64,000 nucleotides of DNA from Zunongwangia sp. HGR-M22 (GTDB lineage: Bacteria > Bacteroidota > Bacteroidia > Flavobacteriales > Flavobacteriaceae), in contig NZ_CP115159.1 in NCBI RefSeq assembly GCF_027594425.1, positions 310,001 to 374,000 on the forward strand, written 5' to 3'. Below, in pieces: positions 45,010 through 55,354 of this stretch. Position 1 is the stretch's first letter; each line of letters starts with the position of its first letter. The notes under the pieces are model-generated. The model was given only the letters and a program-made list of their open reading frames with translations, made no database searches and was not told the origin of the DNA. Both the position numbers and the translations under genes were made by a program.

Positions 45010-45915
45010 ATGAAGAAGTATTATCTGAATTATTTAGATGAACTTGAATCGGAAGCAATTTATGTTTTACGAGAAGTCTGGGCTCAATTTGATAATCCGG
45101 TAATCTTATTTTCCGGTGGCAAAGACTCGATTCTTGTGACTCATTTAGCAAAAAAAGCGTTCTATCCAAGTAAAATACCGTTCTCGCTATTGCATGTGGA
45201 TACTGGGCATAACTTTCCAGAGACCATTGCTTTTCGTGATGATCTAGTGGAGAAATTAGGCGTTAATCTTTTGGTTGGTTCTGTTCAGGAATCTATAAAC
45301 CAAGGCCGGGTGCAGGAAGAAAAGGGTAAAAATGCAACTCGTAATGCATTACAAATTACCACTCTGCTCGATGCTATTGAGGCTAATAAGATTGATTGTG
45401 CCATAGGTGGTGGGAGAAGAGATGAAGAAAAGGCTAGGGCTAAAGAACGATTTTTTTCGCATAGAGACGATTTTGGACAATGGGATCCTAAAAATCAACG
45501 TCCGGAATTATGGAATCTCCTTAATGGAAAGCATTTTGAAGGAGAACATTTTAGGGCATTTCCAATAAGTAATTGGACTGAAATGGATGTTTGGAATTAT
45601 ATAAAACGTGAAAATATTCAAATCCCATCTTTATATTTCGCTCATGAGAGAGAGGTGGTTTGGAGAAACAATTCTTGGATTCCGGTTTCGGATTTTTTGA
45701 AATTGGAAGAGCATGAAGAAATTTTATCTAAGAAAATAAGATTTAGAACACTAGGAGACATCACAATTACTGGAGGCATAGAGTCTGATGCAGATACACT
45801 GGAAAAAATTGCAGAAGAGGTTTCTACCATGCGCAAGACAGAACGGGGCGATCGATCTGACGATAAGCGCTCAGAAACGGCTATGGAAGACAGAAAAAAA
45901 CAGGGTTATTTTTAA
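45010..45915 (+). CDS. cysD: Sulfate adenylyltransferase small subunit
   Basis: 301 residues. With CysN it makes APS from sulfate and ATP. SGGKDS (35-40) is the PP-loop of the ATP pyrophosphatase fold; LHVDTGHNFPETI, AIGGGRRDEEKARAKER and FPISNWTEMDVW are family blocks. A TTG at 44998 would extend it into cysC; ATG 45010 is the natural start, just after the cysC stop. cysN follows after 35 bp. Confidence 0.95.
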   Translation: MKKYYLNYLDELESEAIYVLREVWAQFDNPVILFSGGKDSILVTHLAKKAFYPSKIPFSLLHVDTGHNFPETIAFRDDLVEKLGVNLLVGSVQESINQGRVQEEKGKNATRNALQITTLLDAIEANKIDCAIGGGRRDEEKARAKERFFSHRDDFGQWDPKNQRPELWNLLNGKHFEGEHFRAFPISNWTEMDVWNYIKRENIQIPSLYFAHEREVVWRNNSWIPVSDFLKLEEHEEILSKKIRFRTLGDITITGGIESDADTLEKIAEEVSTMRKTERGDRSDDKRSETAMEDRKKQGYF

Positions 45916-45950
45916 ATAAATGGGTCTTAGACCTTAAGATACAAGTTACT

Positions 45951-47207
45951 ATGGAAATTAGTAATAATCAATTATTACGATTTACAACCGCAGGTAGTGT
46001 AGACGACGGTAAAAGTACCTTGATAGGAAGGCTTTTATACGATTCAAAATCTATATTTGAAGATCAATTAGCTTCCGTTACAGAGACGAGCTCTAAAAAG
46101 GGACATGACGGCGTCGATCTTGCTCTTTTTACGGATGGGCTTAAAGATGAAAGAGAACAGGGGATTACCATAGATGTTGCATATCGCTATTTTACTACTC
46201 CCAAAAGGAAGTTTATAATAGCAGATACACCCGGTCATATTCAGTATACAAGAAATATGGTGACAGGAGCTTCGACAGCTAATGCAGCGGTGATTCTTAT
46301 TGATGCCAGAAACGGCGTTATCGAGCAAACAAAAAGACATTCTTTTATAGCTTCGCTATTAAATATTCCACATCTTGTGGTATGTGTAAATAAAATGGAT
46401 CTTGTTGATTTTTCTGAAGAGGCTTTTAATAAAATTACGGCTCAATTTGAAGAATTTAGTAGTAAGTTATTAATGAAAGATGTGCGGTTTATTCCAATTA
46501 GCGCTTTAGAAGGAGATAATGTTGTGAATAAATCAGAAAATATGAACTGGTATGCTGGTGGTACTCTTTTAAACGTTCTTGAGACACTTCATATTAGTAG
46601 CGATATTAATAAGATAGATGCTAGATTTCCTGTTCAAACAGTTCTAAGACCGCAATCTGAGGAGTTTAGGGATTATAGAGGATACGCTGGTAGAATCGCT
46701 AGCGGAATTTATAGAAAAGGAGATGAAGTAGCTGTTTTACCTTCAGGATTTACTTCAAAAATTAAGTCCATCAATACAGGTGATATTGAAGTTGAAGAAG
46801 CTTTTGCTCCAATGTCTGTTTCGATTACCTTGGAAGATGATATAGATATTAGCCGAGGAGATATGATCGTGAAAAAAAATAATCAGCCGGAACCTTCTCA
46901 AGAGTTTGATGTGATGTTATGCTGGTTAAATAATGAGGCTGCGAAGCCACGTGCTAAATATCTAATTCAGCATACTTCGAATGAGGAAAGAGCAATGATT
47001 AAATCTGTGGTTTATAAGATAGATATCAATTCTTATGACCGTGAGGAAGGTGATGATAGCTTGAATATGAATGATATTGCTCGAGTGAAGATTCGGGCTA
47101 CAAGAAGATTAATGATCGATTCTTATCGTGATAATAGAAATACCGGAAGCATCATTCTAATTGATGAAGGAACTAATGAAACTGTAGCTGCAGGAATGAT
47201 TGTTTAA
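45951..47207 (+). CDS. cysN: Sulfate adenylyltransferase GTPase subunit
   Basis: 418 residues. GTPase partner of CysD; GTP hydrolysis drives APS formation. GSVDDGKST (15-23), DVAYRYF, DTPGH and NKMD are the G motifs, followed by EF-Tu-like beta-barrel domains. The protein ends without a fused CysC kinase domain, in agreement with the separate cysC gene upstream. The 3' end overlaps the TTG start of cysQ by 8 bp. Confidence 0.95.
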   Translation: MEISNNQLLRFTTAGSVDDGKSTLIGRLLYDSKSIFEDQLASVTETSSKKGHDGVDLALFTDGLKDEREQGITIDVAYRYFTTPKRKFIIADTPGHIQYTRNMVTGASTANAAVILIDARNGVIEQTKRHSFIASLLNIPHLVVCVNKMDLVDFSEEAFNKITAQFEEFSSKLLMKDVRFIPISALEGDNVVNKSENMNWYAGGTLLNVLETLHISSDINKIDARFPVQTVLRPQSEEFRDYRGYAGRIASGIYRKGDEVAVLPSGFTSKIKSINTGDIEVEEAFAPMSVSITLEDDIDISRGDMIVKKNNQPEPSQEFDVMLCWLNNEAAKPRAKYLIQHTSNEERAMIKSVVYKIDINSYDREEGDDSLNMNDIARVKIRATRRLMIDSYRDNRNTGSIILIDEGTNETVAAGMIV

Positions 47208-48006
47208 TTTGGAAAATCAGTATTTAGAGATAGCAATTAAGGCAAGTTTTAAAGCGGCCAAAAAGGTAATGTCAATTTATAATGAAGGAGGCTTCGATGT
47301 AGAGTTTAAATCGGATAATTCACCTTTAACCCGAGCCGATAAAGCTGCGCACAGAATTATAAAAGAAGAGCTGGAAAAAACAGGAATTCCAATTCTTTCT
47401 GAAGAAGGAAAACATTTGTCTTACGAGGAGAGAAAAGATTGGGAGAAGCTTTGGATTGTAGATCCAATAGATGGTACTAAAGAGTTTATCAAAAAAAGTG
47501 GAGAGTTTACCATAAATATCGCTTTGATCGAACAACAAAAACCAGTGTTGGGTGTTGTATATGCTCCGGCCTTAAAGGTAATTTATTGGGGATCAAAGTC
47601 AGGATCATACAAATTAGCTAATGTTACATGTTTCGATGATTTTCAGAGTAGTTTTAAAAATAAACAGAAACTTCCTTTAAAATCTGATACAAAGAATTTT
47701 ACAATTGCAGCAAGTAAATCTCATTTGACAGAAAAAACTAAAAATTTTATTGAAAAGCAAAGAAGAGAATACCCTAATGTAGAGGTTATTTCTAAAGGAA
47801 GTTCTTTAAAAATCTGTATGGTGGCTGAAGGTGTTTTGGATTGCTATCCAAGATTTGGCACGACTATGGAATGGGATACCGCCGCAGGACACGCTGTTTG
47901 TTCTTATGCACATGCCGAAATACAGGATTGGAATCAAATACCACTATTATATAATAAAAAAGATTTAAGGAACAGTGACTTTATATGTGTTTCTGCTCAT
48001 TCATAA
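47200..48006 (+). CDS. cysQ: 3'(2'),5'-bisphosphate nucleotidase
   Basis: 268-residue Mg2+-dependent, Li+-sensitive phosphatase of the inositol monophosphatase fold. It turns PAP, the by-product of PAPS use, into AMP. ILSEEGK, VDPIDGTKEFI and the metal Asp in MEWDTAAGHAV are the active-site blocks. No ATG precedes residue 24, which lies after conserved sequence, so translation probably starts at TTG 47200 or TTG 47209. Its place right after cysN suggests that PAPS is turned over here in quantity. Confidence 0.92.
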   Translation: MFNLENQYLEIAIKASFKAAKKVMSIYNEGGFDVEFKSDNSPLTRADKAAHRIIKEELEKTGIPILSEEGKHLSYEERKDWEKLWIVDPIDGTKEFIKKSGEFTINIALIEQQKPVLGVVYAPALKVIYWGSKSGSYKLANVTCFDDFQSSFKNKQKLPLKSDTKNFTIAASKSHLTEKTKNFIEKQRREYPNVEVISKGSSLKICMVAEGVLDCYPRFGTTMEWDTAAGHAVCSYAHAEIQDWNQIPLLYNKKDLRNSDFICVSAHS

Positions 48007-48029
48007 AGTAATCAACTAAAATATTATAA

Positions 48030-49424
48030 ATGAAAATTAAGAATATCTGCTGTATAGGAGCTGGTTATGTTGGTGGGCCAACTATGTCAGTTATTGCTCA
48101 AAAATGCCCGGAAATTAATGTAACCGTAGTAGATCTTAATGAAAAAAGAATTGCTGCCTGGAACGATGAAGATGTGAATAATATTCCTATTTATGAGCCC
48201 GGTTTATCTGAAATAGTAGAGGAAGCCAGAGGTAGAAATCTATTTTTTTCTACTGAAGTGGATCAGGCGATCGATAAAGCAGATATGATTTTTATTTCGG
48301 TTAATACACCAACAAAGACCTATGGTATAGGTAAGGGAATGGCAGCTGATCTAAAGTGGATAGAATTATGTGCACGTCAAATTGCAAGGGTTGCTACTTC
48401 AGATAAAATTGTTGTTGAAAAATCTACCTTACCCGTTAGAACGGCTCAGGCATTAAAAAATATCCTTGAAAATACTGGGAATGGCGTTAATTTTCAAATT
48501 TTATCAAACCCTGAATTTTTAGCAGAAGGAACGGCAGTAGATGATTTATTAAATCCGGATAGGGTTTTAATTGGTGGCGAGATTGATACTGAAAAGGGTA
48601 GAGAAGCAATGCAAGCTTTAGTTGATGTGTATGGACATTGGGTGCCTCAAACCAATATCCTAACCACAAATGTTTGGTCTTCGGAATTATCGAAATTAAC
48701 GGCTAACGCTTTTCTGGCACAACGAGTGTCTAGTATAAATGCAATGTCTGAACTTTGTGAAAAGACAGGTGCAGATGTGAATGAAGTAGCGAAAGCTGTA
48801 GGCATGGATACTAGAATTGGGCCCAAATTTCTTAAAGCTTCTGTAGGCTTTGGAGGATCTTGTTTTCAGAAAGATATTCTTAATCTCGTCTATATTTCTA
48901 AGTCTTTCGGTTTAAATGAAGTGGCTGATTATTGGGAGCAGGTGATTATCATGAATGATCATCAAAAAAGACGTTTTGCTGCTAACATTGTAAAGACACT
49001 TTATAATACAGTATCAGGAAAGAAAATTGCAATGCTAGGATGGGCTTTCAAAAAAGATACTAACGATACAAGAGAGGCTGCATCTATCTATGTCGCAGAT
49101 TATCTTTTAAATGAACAGGCAGAAATTGTTGTATACGATCCTAAAGTAACTGCTGAACAAATTTATGCTGATTTGGCTTATCTAGGTTCAAGGTCTGATG
49201 AAGAAAACCGCAAACTTGTTAAAGTTGTAAATACTGCTGAAGCAGCCTGTAATGATGCTCATGCAATAGCACTGATGACAGAGTGGGATGAATTCAAAAC
49301 TTTAGATTGGAAAGAAATTTATGAAAATATGCTTAAACCTGCTTTCCTTTTCGATGGAAGAAAATTATTGAGTAATAAAGAAATGGAAGATTTAGGATTT
49401 AAATTTTATGCGATTGGAAATTAA
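48030..49424 (+). CDS. ugd: UDP-glucose 6-dehydrogenase
   Basis: 464 residues. It oxidises UDP-glucose to UDP-glucuronate with two NAD+. The N-terminal [13 protein letters not shown] loop, [20 protein letters not shown] and the catalytic Cys in [10 protein letters not shown] are present. The length and the insert [17 protein letters not shown] resemble the longer animal/plant-type enzymes rather than the roughly 390-residue bacterial form. It provides the acidic sugar for the polymer. Confidence 0.94.
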   Translation: MKIKNICCIGAGYVGGPTMSVIAQKCPEINVTVVDLNEKRIAAWNDEDVNNIPIYEPGLSEIVEEARGRNLFFSTEVDQAIDKADMIFISVNTPTKTYGIGKGMAADLKWIELCARQIARVATSDKIVVEKSTLPVRTAQALKNILENTGNGVNFQILSNPEFLAEGTAVDDLLNPDRVLIGGEIDTEKGREAMQALVDVYGHWVPQTNILTTNVWSSELSKLTANAFLAQRVSSINAMSELCEKTGADVNEVAKAVGMDTRIGPKFLKASVGFGGSCFQKDILNLVYISKSFGLNEVADYWEQVIIMNDHQKRRFAANIVKTLYNTVSGKKIAMLGWAFKKDTNDTREAASIYVADYLLNEQAEIVVYDPKVTAEQIYADLAYLGSRSDEENRKLVKVVNTAEAACNDAHAIALMTEWDEFKTLDWKEIYENMLKPAFLFDGRKLLSNKEMEDLGFKFYAIGN

Positions 49425-49462
49425 TTCAATTGTTAAAAAAAGAAATTAAAATAATGATTGTT

Positions 49463-50413
49463 ATGGATAAAACTGCTAAAATTTATATTGCAGGTCATCG
49501 TGGAATGGTAGGTGGCGCTATATGGAGAACTTTAGAAAATAAAGGCTATTCTAATTTGATAGGAAAAACTAGTAAAGAGCTTGATCTTAGAGATCAAAAG
49601 CAAGTCGCTGACTTTATTTCAAAAGAAAAGCCGGATGTTATTATAGACGCCGCAGCAAGAGTTGGTGGGATTTTAGCAAACAATGATTATCCATACCAAT
49701 TTATTATGGAGAATATGCAAATCCAAAACAATCTAATTAATGCAGCACATGAACTAGATGTTGAAAAATTTGTATTCCTAGGAAGTTCTTGTATTTATCC
49801 TAAGTTAGCTCCGCAGCCATTAAAAGAAGAATATTTGCTTACTGGACCTTTGGAAGCTACTAATGAATGGTATGCGATTGCAAAGATTACGGGTGTAAAG
49901 ACCTGCCAGGCAATACGCAAACAGTTTAATAAAGATTTTGTTAGTTTGATGCCTACCAATTTATATGGAACGCACGATAACTTTGATCTTAAAACTTCAC
50001 ATGTTTTACCTGCAATGATTCGTAAATTTCATGAAGCAAAAGAAAATGGAAATGCGCCAGTTACTTTATGGGGTAGTGGGACACCAATGAGAGAATTTTT
50101 ATTTGTTGATGATATGGCTGAAAGTATTGTTTTTGCACTTGAGAATAAACTACCTGAACATTTATATAATATAGGTACCGGTATCGATATCACCATTAAA
50201 GAACTGGCGGAAACAATACAAAGAAGCGTTGGTCATACAGGTGATATTTTTTGGGATAGTTCGAAGCCAGATGGAACACCTCGTAAATTAATGGACGTTT
50301 CCAAAATGCATAATTTGGGGTGGAAACATAAAGTAGATCTAGAAGAAGGAATAGAGAGAACGTATCGATGGTTTCTTGAAAATATAGAGAACTTTAAGGA
50401 AGTAAAATTATAA
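49463..50413 (+). CDS. fcl: GDP-L-fucose synthase
   Basis: 316 residues. Epimerase/reductase that turns GDP-4-keto-6-deoxymannose into GDP-L-fucose with NADPH. AGHRGMVGGAI is the Rossmann loop; LGSSCIYPKLAPQP and YAIAKI (the YxxxK pair) form the active site. ATG 49463 gives the usual N-terminus; ATG 49454 and TTG 49430 are possible longer starts. It is encoded just before gmd, the enzyme that acts before it in the pathway. Confidence 0.93.
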   Translation: MDKTAKIYIAGHRGMVGGAIWRTLENKGYSNLIGKTSKELDLRDQKQVADFISKEKPDVIIDAAARVGGILANNDYPYQFIMENMQIQNNLINAAHELDVEKFVFLGSSCIYPKLAPQPLKEEYLLTGPLEATNEWYAIAKITGVKTCQAIRKQFNKDFVSLMPTNLYGTHDNFDLKTSHVLPAMIRKFHEAKENGNAPVTLWGSGTPMREFLFVDDMAESIVFALENKLPEHLYNIGTGIDITIKELAETIQRSVGHTGDIFWDSSKPDGTPRKLMDVSKMHNLGWKHKVDLEEGIERTYRWFLENIENFKEVKL

Positions 50414-50451
50414 CGATTTAACAATCTAAACTAATACTTAAAATTTTAATT

Positions 50452-51576
50452 ATGAAAGTCGCATTAATCACGGGTATTACAGGTCAGGATGGATCTTATT
50501 TAGCTGAGTTATTATTAGAAAAGGGCTATATGGTTCATGGTATCAAAAGAAGAGCTTCCTTATTTAATACTGATAGGATTGATCATTTGTATCAGGATCC
50601 ACATGATCCAGAACAAAAGTTAAAGTTGCACTATGGTGATCTAACAGATTCTATGAATCTAACCCGTATTATACAGGAAACGCAACCTGATGAGATCTAT
50701 AATTTGGGAGCGATGTCTCATGTTAAAGTGTCTTTTGACTCTCCGGAGTATGTAGGTAATGTAGATGGATTAGGGACTCTAAGAATTTTAGAAGCAGTGC
50801 GCTTATTAGGGCTAGAGAAAAAAACAAGAATTTACCAGGCTTCTACTTCTGAACTTTACGGCGGTTTACCGGAAAATAAAAATGCAAATGGCTTCTATGA
50901 TGAAACATGTCCTTTTTATCCAAGGTCTCCTTACGGAGTAGCTAAAATTTACGGCTTTTGGATTACTAAGAATTACCGTGAAGCTTATGATATGTATGCT
51001 TGTAACGGAATCCTGTTTAATCACGAATCTCCGCGACGAGGTGAAACTTTTGTGACCCGAAAGATTACTCGAGCTGTAGCAAAAATAGCCCTTGGTTTAC
51101 AGGATAAAATATATTTGGGGAATTTAGAAGCTCAACGAGATTGGGGACATGCTAAAGATTATGTGCGTATGATGTGGATGATATTGCAAGCTGAAAAAGC
51201 AGAAGACTGGGTAATTGCCACTGGGGTGACTACCACGGTTAGAGAATTTGTTCGTATGGCTTTTGAAGAAGTTGGGATTGAGTTAGATTTTAAAGGTAAA
51301 GGAGTTGATGAAAAAGCTTATGTTGTATCCTGTAAAGGCGAATATAAAGTCGAGATTGGAAAAGAAGTATTGTCGGTAGATCCTTCATATTTCCGTCCAA
51401 CAGAGGTAGATTTATTGTTAGGAGATCCTTCTAAAGCAAAAGAAAAGCTGGGTTGGGTGCCGGAATATGATCTAAAAGGATTAGTGAAAGATATGATGAA
51501 AGGGGACATAAAGTTGATGAAAAGAGATGTAGATCTTTTAAAAGCAGGGCATAAAATTTTAAAACAGGTTGAGTAA
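50452..51576 (+). CDS. gmd: GDP-mannose 4,6-dehydratase
   Basis: 374 residues. It makes GDP-4-keto-6-deoxy-D-mannose from GDP-mannose. [15 protein letters not shown] is the NADP loop; [11 protein letters not shown] and the YGVAKIYG active-site block, [16 protein letters not shown] and [11 protein letters not shown] are diagnostic. With manC and fcl it completes the path from mannose-1-P to GDP-fucose inside the locus. A long T-rich inverted repeat follows (51582-51622). Confidence 0.96.
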   Translation: MKVALITGITGQDGSYLAELLLEKGYMVHGIKRRASLFNTDRIDHLYQDPHDPEQKLKLHYGDLTDSMNLTRIIQETQPDEIYNLGAMSHVKVSFDSPEYVGNVDGLGTLRILEAVRLLGLEKKTRIYQASTSELYGGLPENKNANGFYDETCPFYPRSPYGVAKIYGFWITKNYREAYDMYACNGILFNHESPRRGETFVTRKITRAVAKIALGLQDKIYLGNLEAQRDWGHAKDYVRMMWMILQAEKAEDWVIATGVTTTVREFVRMAFEEVGIELDFKGKGVDEKAYVVSCKGEYKVEIGKEVLSVDPSYFRPTEVDLLLGDPSKAKEKLGWVPEYDLKGLVKDMMKGDIKLMKRDVDLLKAGHKILKQVE

Positions 51577-51581
51577 AAGTA

Positions 51582-51622
51582 AAACTTTCTTTTTTTTCAA
51601 AATTTGAATTGAAAGAAAGTTT
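51582..51622 (+). repeat. Inverted repeat between gmd and the flippase gene
   Basis: AAACTTTCTTT (51582-51592) and its complement AAAGAAAGTTT (51612-51622) form an 11-bp A/T-rich stem around a 19-nt loop that begins with seven T. No T run follows the second arm, so it may be a pause or attenuation site inside the operon. Confidence 0.45.
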
Positions 51623-51672
51623 AGATGCGAATATGTTAGTAACCAAAGTTTTATTATTTGATTTTTTTCTAA

Positions 51673-53202
51673 ATGTCCATAGCTAATAGGGTAATAAAAA
51701 ATACAGGTTTTTTGTATGCCAAGATGGGGATAACTATGTTTATCTCATTGTACACTACAAGGTTGATTCTTAATGCTTTGGGGGTTACGGATTTTGGTAT
51801 CTTCAATGTGGTTGGCGGAGCAATTGCAATGTTAGGTTTTCTACATGCTGCAATGGCGGGAGCTACACAGAGGTTTATGTCTTTTTATGAGGGCAAAGGA
51901 GATATAAATATGCAAAAGCGTATTTTTAATATCAGTTTTGTTCTTCATTTTTGTATAGCTTTATTTGTTGGAATATTGTTATTGTGTGCTGGATATTTTT
52001 TTTTTAGGGAATTTTTGACTATACCGGAAGAACGGATCTATGCCGCTAAGGTCGTATTTGGCTGTTTAATTATTAGTACAATGTTTACGGTCATGAGTGT
52101 GCCTTATGAAGCAATTCTTAACTCTCATGAAAATATGCTATATTATTCAATTGTAGGCGTTATAGAATCAGTATTAAAATTAACAGTTGCAATTTATGTT
52201 GTCTATACAGAAGCTGACAAATTGATAGTTTACGGAGTATTAATGGCAATTATACCAATTATCATTCTTACTGTCATGAGAATTTATTGTCATAAGAAAT
52301 ATGAAGAATGTACTATTTCTATTAAGAGATATTGGGATTATGTCTTTATGAAAGAAATGACAAGTTTTGCAGGATTCAATCTTTTAGGAGCTTCAAGTTC
52401 GATGATTACTCAGTATGGTTTTGGAGTAGTTTTGAATAGTTTTTTTGGACCTGTATTAAATGCAGCACAGGGAGTTGCTAATCAAATATCTGGGCAGCTT
52501 ATGGTATTCTCTAATAATATGATGAAAGCCGTAAATCCCGTAATTTCAAAAAGTGAAGGGGAAGGTAATAGAGCTCTAATGCTAGATACTTCATTGATAA
52601 GCTGTAAATTTTCATATTTACTTTTAGCTTTTTTTGCTATACCTTTTATCATAGAAACTGAATTTATTTTAAAAGTTTGGTTAAAAAATATTCCAGAATG
52701 GGCAGTATTATTTGTTCGTTTGCAATTGTTGAAATCTTTAGTTGAACAATTAACTTTTATGATTAGTAGGACAGTAGTTGCACAGGGTAATATAAAAACA
52801 TACACTATTGTAAAAAGTATAATAAATATTCTGCCAATAATTATCACTTATATTTTATTTAATTATGGCAGTCCACCTTATGTTCTATATATAGTTTGGA
52901 TATTTTTTTGGGGTATTTTGGGTGGCTATGCAAACATTTTCTTTTCCCGTAAATTGTGTGATCTTAAATATAGTAGTTATTTTTTTAAAGTCTTTTGGCC
53001 CGTTAGTGTTATTTCATTATTGATGATAGTATCAGGGTTTTCAATAAATATCTTGTTAGATAGAGGTGTTTTGAGATTGTTATTAGTAGGATTACTCACT
53101 ACAGTCACTTTCTTGTTAGTTTATTATTTCTTTTTTATAACTCAGATGGAAAAGAATATGTTAAGGAATGTAAAAAATAAAATAATTAAGTTTAAAAAAT
53201 AG
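51673..53202 (+). CDS. Polysaccharide flippase (Wzx-like)
   Basis: 509-residue inner-membrane protein with about 12-14 hydrophobic segments and few charged residues between them, the MOP/MATE-like layout of oligosaccharide flippases. The N-terminus (RVIKNTGFLYAKMGITMFIS, VGGAIAMLGFLHAAMAGATQ) fits the lipopolysaccharide-biosynthesis flippase group of Bacteroidota. It should move undecaprenyl-linked repeat units to the periplasmic face for polymerisation by the Wzy candidate at 54122. From this gene on, base composition becomes visibly more AT-rich than in the sugar-nucleotide genes. Confidence 0.87.
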   Translation: MSIANRVIKNTGFLYAKMGITMFISLYTTRLILNALGVTDFGIFNVVGGAIAMLGFLHAAMAGATQRFMSFYEGKGDINMQKRIFNISFVLHFCIALFVGILLLCAGYFFFREFLTIPEERIYAAKVVFGCLIISTMFTVMSVPYEAILNSHENMLYYSIVGVIESVLKLTVAIYVVYTEADKLIVYGVLMAIIPIIILTVMRIYCHKKYEECTISIKRYWDYVFMKEMTSFAGFNLLGASSSMITQYGFGVVLNSFFGPVLNAAQGVANQISGQLMVFSNNMMKAVNPVISKSEGEGNRALMLDTSLISCKFSYLLLAFFAIPFIIETEFILKVWLKNIPEWAVLFVRLQLLKSLVEQLTFMISRTVVAQGNIKTYTIVKSIINILPIIITYILFNYGSPPYVLYIVWIFFWGILGGYANIFFSRKLCDLKYSSYFFKVFWPVSVISLLMIVSGFSINILLDRGVLRLLLVGLLTTVTFLLVYYFFFITQMEKNMLRNVKNKIIKFKK

Positions 53203-53213
53203 CTATTGACGAA

Positions 53214-54122
53214 ATGAAATTAATTAACATAAAAAATATAATTCTTGATAAATTAAATATTATATATTTCTTATCTAGTTTCTTATCAAGCAAAGGGTAT
53301 ATTTATATATCATTTGCTATACCTAGGTTCAAAAAAGATAATTATAATTGGGGAGATGATATTAATTTTGAGATTGGAGAAATAATTTCTGGTAAAAAAG
53401 TGATTCCATATCGTTATAGGATTTTTAATAGTAATAATTACTTATTTATTGGTAGCGTTATACAATGGTATTGCAATTCAAACTCAGTAATATGGGGAGC
53501 AGGTTTGTTGCATGAAGTTGGAAAATTAGAAAAACCTAAAAAAGTCTTAGCTGTAAGAGGCCCTTTGACTAGATATGAACTTTTAAAATGTGGGATTGAT
53601 TGTCCAGAAGTATATGGTGATCCTGCTTTAATTCTACCAAGAATCTATTATCCAAAGTTTAGGAAAAAGTACAAGATAGGACTAATTTTACATTACTCAG
53701 AGCTTAACAAAGTACAGGTCGAACTTCCATATGGTTATTCCAAAGAGGATGTACTCTTTATTAATATTTCAAATTACGGAAAATGGACAAATTTTATTGA
53801 TGAAATCTTATCTTGTGAAGCTATTTTATCTAGCTCTCTTCATGGGGTGATTGTTTCAGAAGCATACAATGTACCAAATCTATGGACTGCATTTGGCTTT
53901 CACCTAGCTTCTAAGAAATCTTACTTTAAGTATAATGACTTCTATCTTTCGATAAATAAATCTATAAATGAGCCCTATTTTTATGATAATATTAGGAAGA
54001 TTGACAATCTTTCAAAATATATAATGGATGAATGGGAGACTCCGGAAATAGATTTAGAACCTTTGATTTCTGCATGCCCATTTGATGATATAAATAAAGT
54101 TTTATTACCAAACAGCTTTTGA
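53214..54122 (+). CDS. Polysaccharide pyruvyl transferase family protein
   Basis: 302 residues. YNWGDDINFEIGEIISGKK near the N-terminus, GSVIQWY, VRGPLTRYELLKCGI, YGDPALILPRIYYP and SSLHGVIVSEAYNVP form the standard PS_pyruv_trans pattern. The family moves a pyruvyl group from phosphoenolpyruvate onto sugar hydroxyls to make cyclic ketals, which adds negative charge. This one is of the shorter type similar to ExoV/GumL-like proteins. The stop overlaps the next ATG as TGATG. Confidence 0.86.
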   Translation: MKLINIKNIILDKLNIIYFLSSFLSSKGYIYISFAIPRFKKDNYNWGDDINFEIGEIISGKKVIPYRYRIFNSNNYLFIGSVIQWYCNSNSVIWGAGLLHEVGKLEKPKKVLAVRGPLTRYELLKCGIDCPEVYGDPALILPRIYYPKFRKKYKIGLILHYSELNKVQVELPYGYSKEDVLFINISNYGKWTNFIDEILSCEAILSSSLHGVIVSEAYNVPNLWTAFGFHLASKKSYFKYNDFYLSINKSINEPYFYDNIRKIDNLSKYIMDEWETPEIDLEPLISACPFDDINKVLLPNSF

Positions 54123-55354
54123 TGATAAAAATAAAAGATATTCTTCCCTTTTTTATTATTGTAATTACTTTTATTTCTGTCAATCAATGGAGTGCTTTAC
54201 CCTTGTCTAATGTAATGATTGAATGGTTTATTGCATTTCTTACTATTATAACAGTAATTGTTTATACTAGAAATGCAACTCTATCTATGCCTAGTAGGTA
54301 TTTTCCTATGTTGTACTTATATTTTGGATGGTTAATTTTTGAAGTAATAAGGGGAGGAATTATAGCTGATGGCTATTGGGAGTATAAACAACTGATAGCA
54401 GGTTCTTTAGCTCTTTCTATTCCCGTATTCGTTTTCCCTTATTCCAATCCTTTGATTCTAGGGTACACTTTGAGAAAGTGGATGAAATATGCTTTTCCTG
54501 CGTTTTTTATATTTTTTATTTGGGTACTTAAATCTGGTAATTACCATTTTTATTTGGGGCCTGTAATTTTGCTCTGTTGTTTTTTGCCAGTACTTAAAAA
54601 AAAGTGGAGAATCATTTTTATCATTTTGTTATTGGTGATGATGTTTTCAGATCTTGGGGCACGAAGTCAAGTGATTAAATCTTTCGTAGTTCTAATACTG
54701 AATTTTGTCTATGTATTTTACAGAGTGTTATCTTTAAAATTTATAAAATATATATATGTTTTTTGTTGTTTTATACCGTTCATTTTAATTGCTTTAGGCG
54801 TTACGGGTCATTTTAATGTATTTAAAGATATTTACAGCGATGACGATTATACACAGCAAAAAATTGTAAATGGGAAAACTGTTACAGAAGATCTGTCCGC
54901 GGATACGCGAACTTTATTATACAGTGAAGTTATAAGCTCAGCAATAAAAAATAGATATGTAATCATTGGAAGGACTCCAGCTCGAGGCAACGATTCTAAA
55001 GTTTTGGGTGATAAAATTTCTCAAGCTGTCGAAACCAATCATCAAGAGAGGCATTACAATGAAATGGTTTTTCCAAATGTCTTTACATGGCTAGGGCTGA
55101 TTGGTTTAACTCTCTATTTTTTAATATATATTAGGAGTGGTTATTTAGCTATTTATAGATCTAATAATATTTATTTAAAAGTTTTAGGTCTTTTTATAGG
55201 TTTCCATATTATATATGGTTGGGTTGAAGACTTTAATAAATTTGATATAATGAATATTTCTTTGTGGATGGCAATAGCTATGGGATATTCAGAGGAATTG
55301 AGAAGGATGAATAACAAAGAATTCGGTTTGTGGATAAATACCATATTTAGATGA
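54122..55354 (+). CDS. Candidate O-antigen/EPS polymerase (Wzy-like)
   Basis: 410-residue membrane protein with about 10-12 hydrophobic segments and one large loop (about 230-320) between late helices, containing ARGNDSKVLGDKIS and NHQERHYNEM. This is the Wzy/O-antigen-ligase layout, where such a loop holds the catalytic Arg/His residues. Sequence is poorly conserved in this group, so the call rests on topology and on lying two genes after the flippase. ATG 54122 is preferred to TTG 54119. It overlaps the next gene by 4 bp (ATGA). Confidence 0.7.
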   Translation: MIKIKDILPFFIIVITFISVNQWSALPLSNVMIEWFIAFLTIITVIVYTRNATLSMPSRYFPMLYLYFGWLIFEVIRGGIIADGYWEYKQLIAGSLALSIPVFVFPYSNPLILGYTLRKWMKYAFPAFFIFFIWVLKSGNYHFYLGPVILLCCFLPVLKKKWRIIFIILLLVMMFSDLGARSQVIKSFVVLILNFVYVFYRVLSLKFIKYIYVFCCFIPFILIALGVTGHFNVFKDIYSDDDYTQQKIVNGKTVTEDLSADTRTLLYSEVISSAIKNRYVIIGRTPARGNDSKVLGDKISQAVETNHQERHYNEMVFPNVFTWLGLIGLTLYFLIYIRSGYLAIYRSNNIYLKVLGLFIGFHIIYGWVEDFNKFDIMNISLWMAIAMGYSEELRRMNNKEFGLWINTIFR

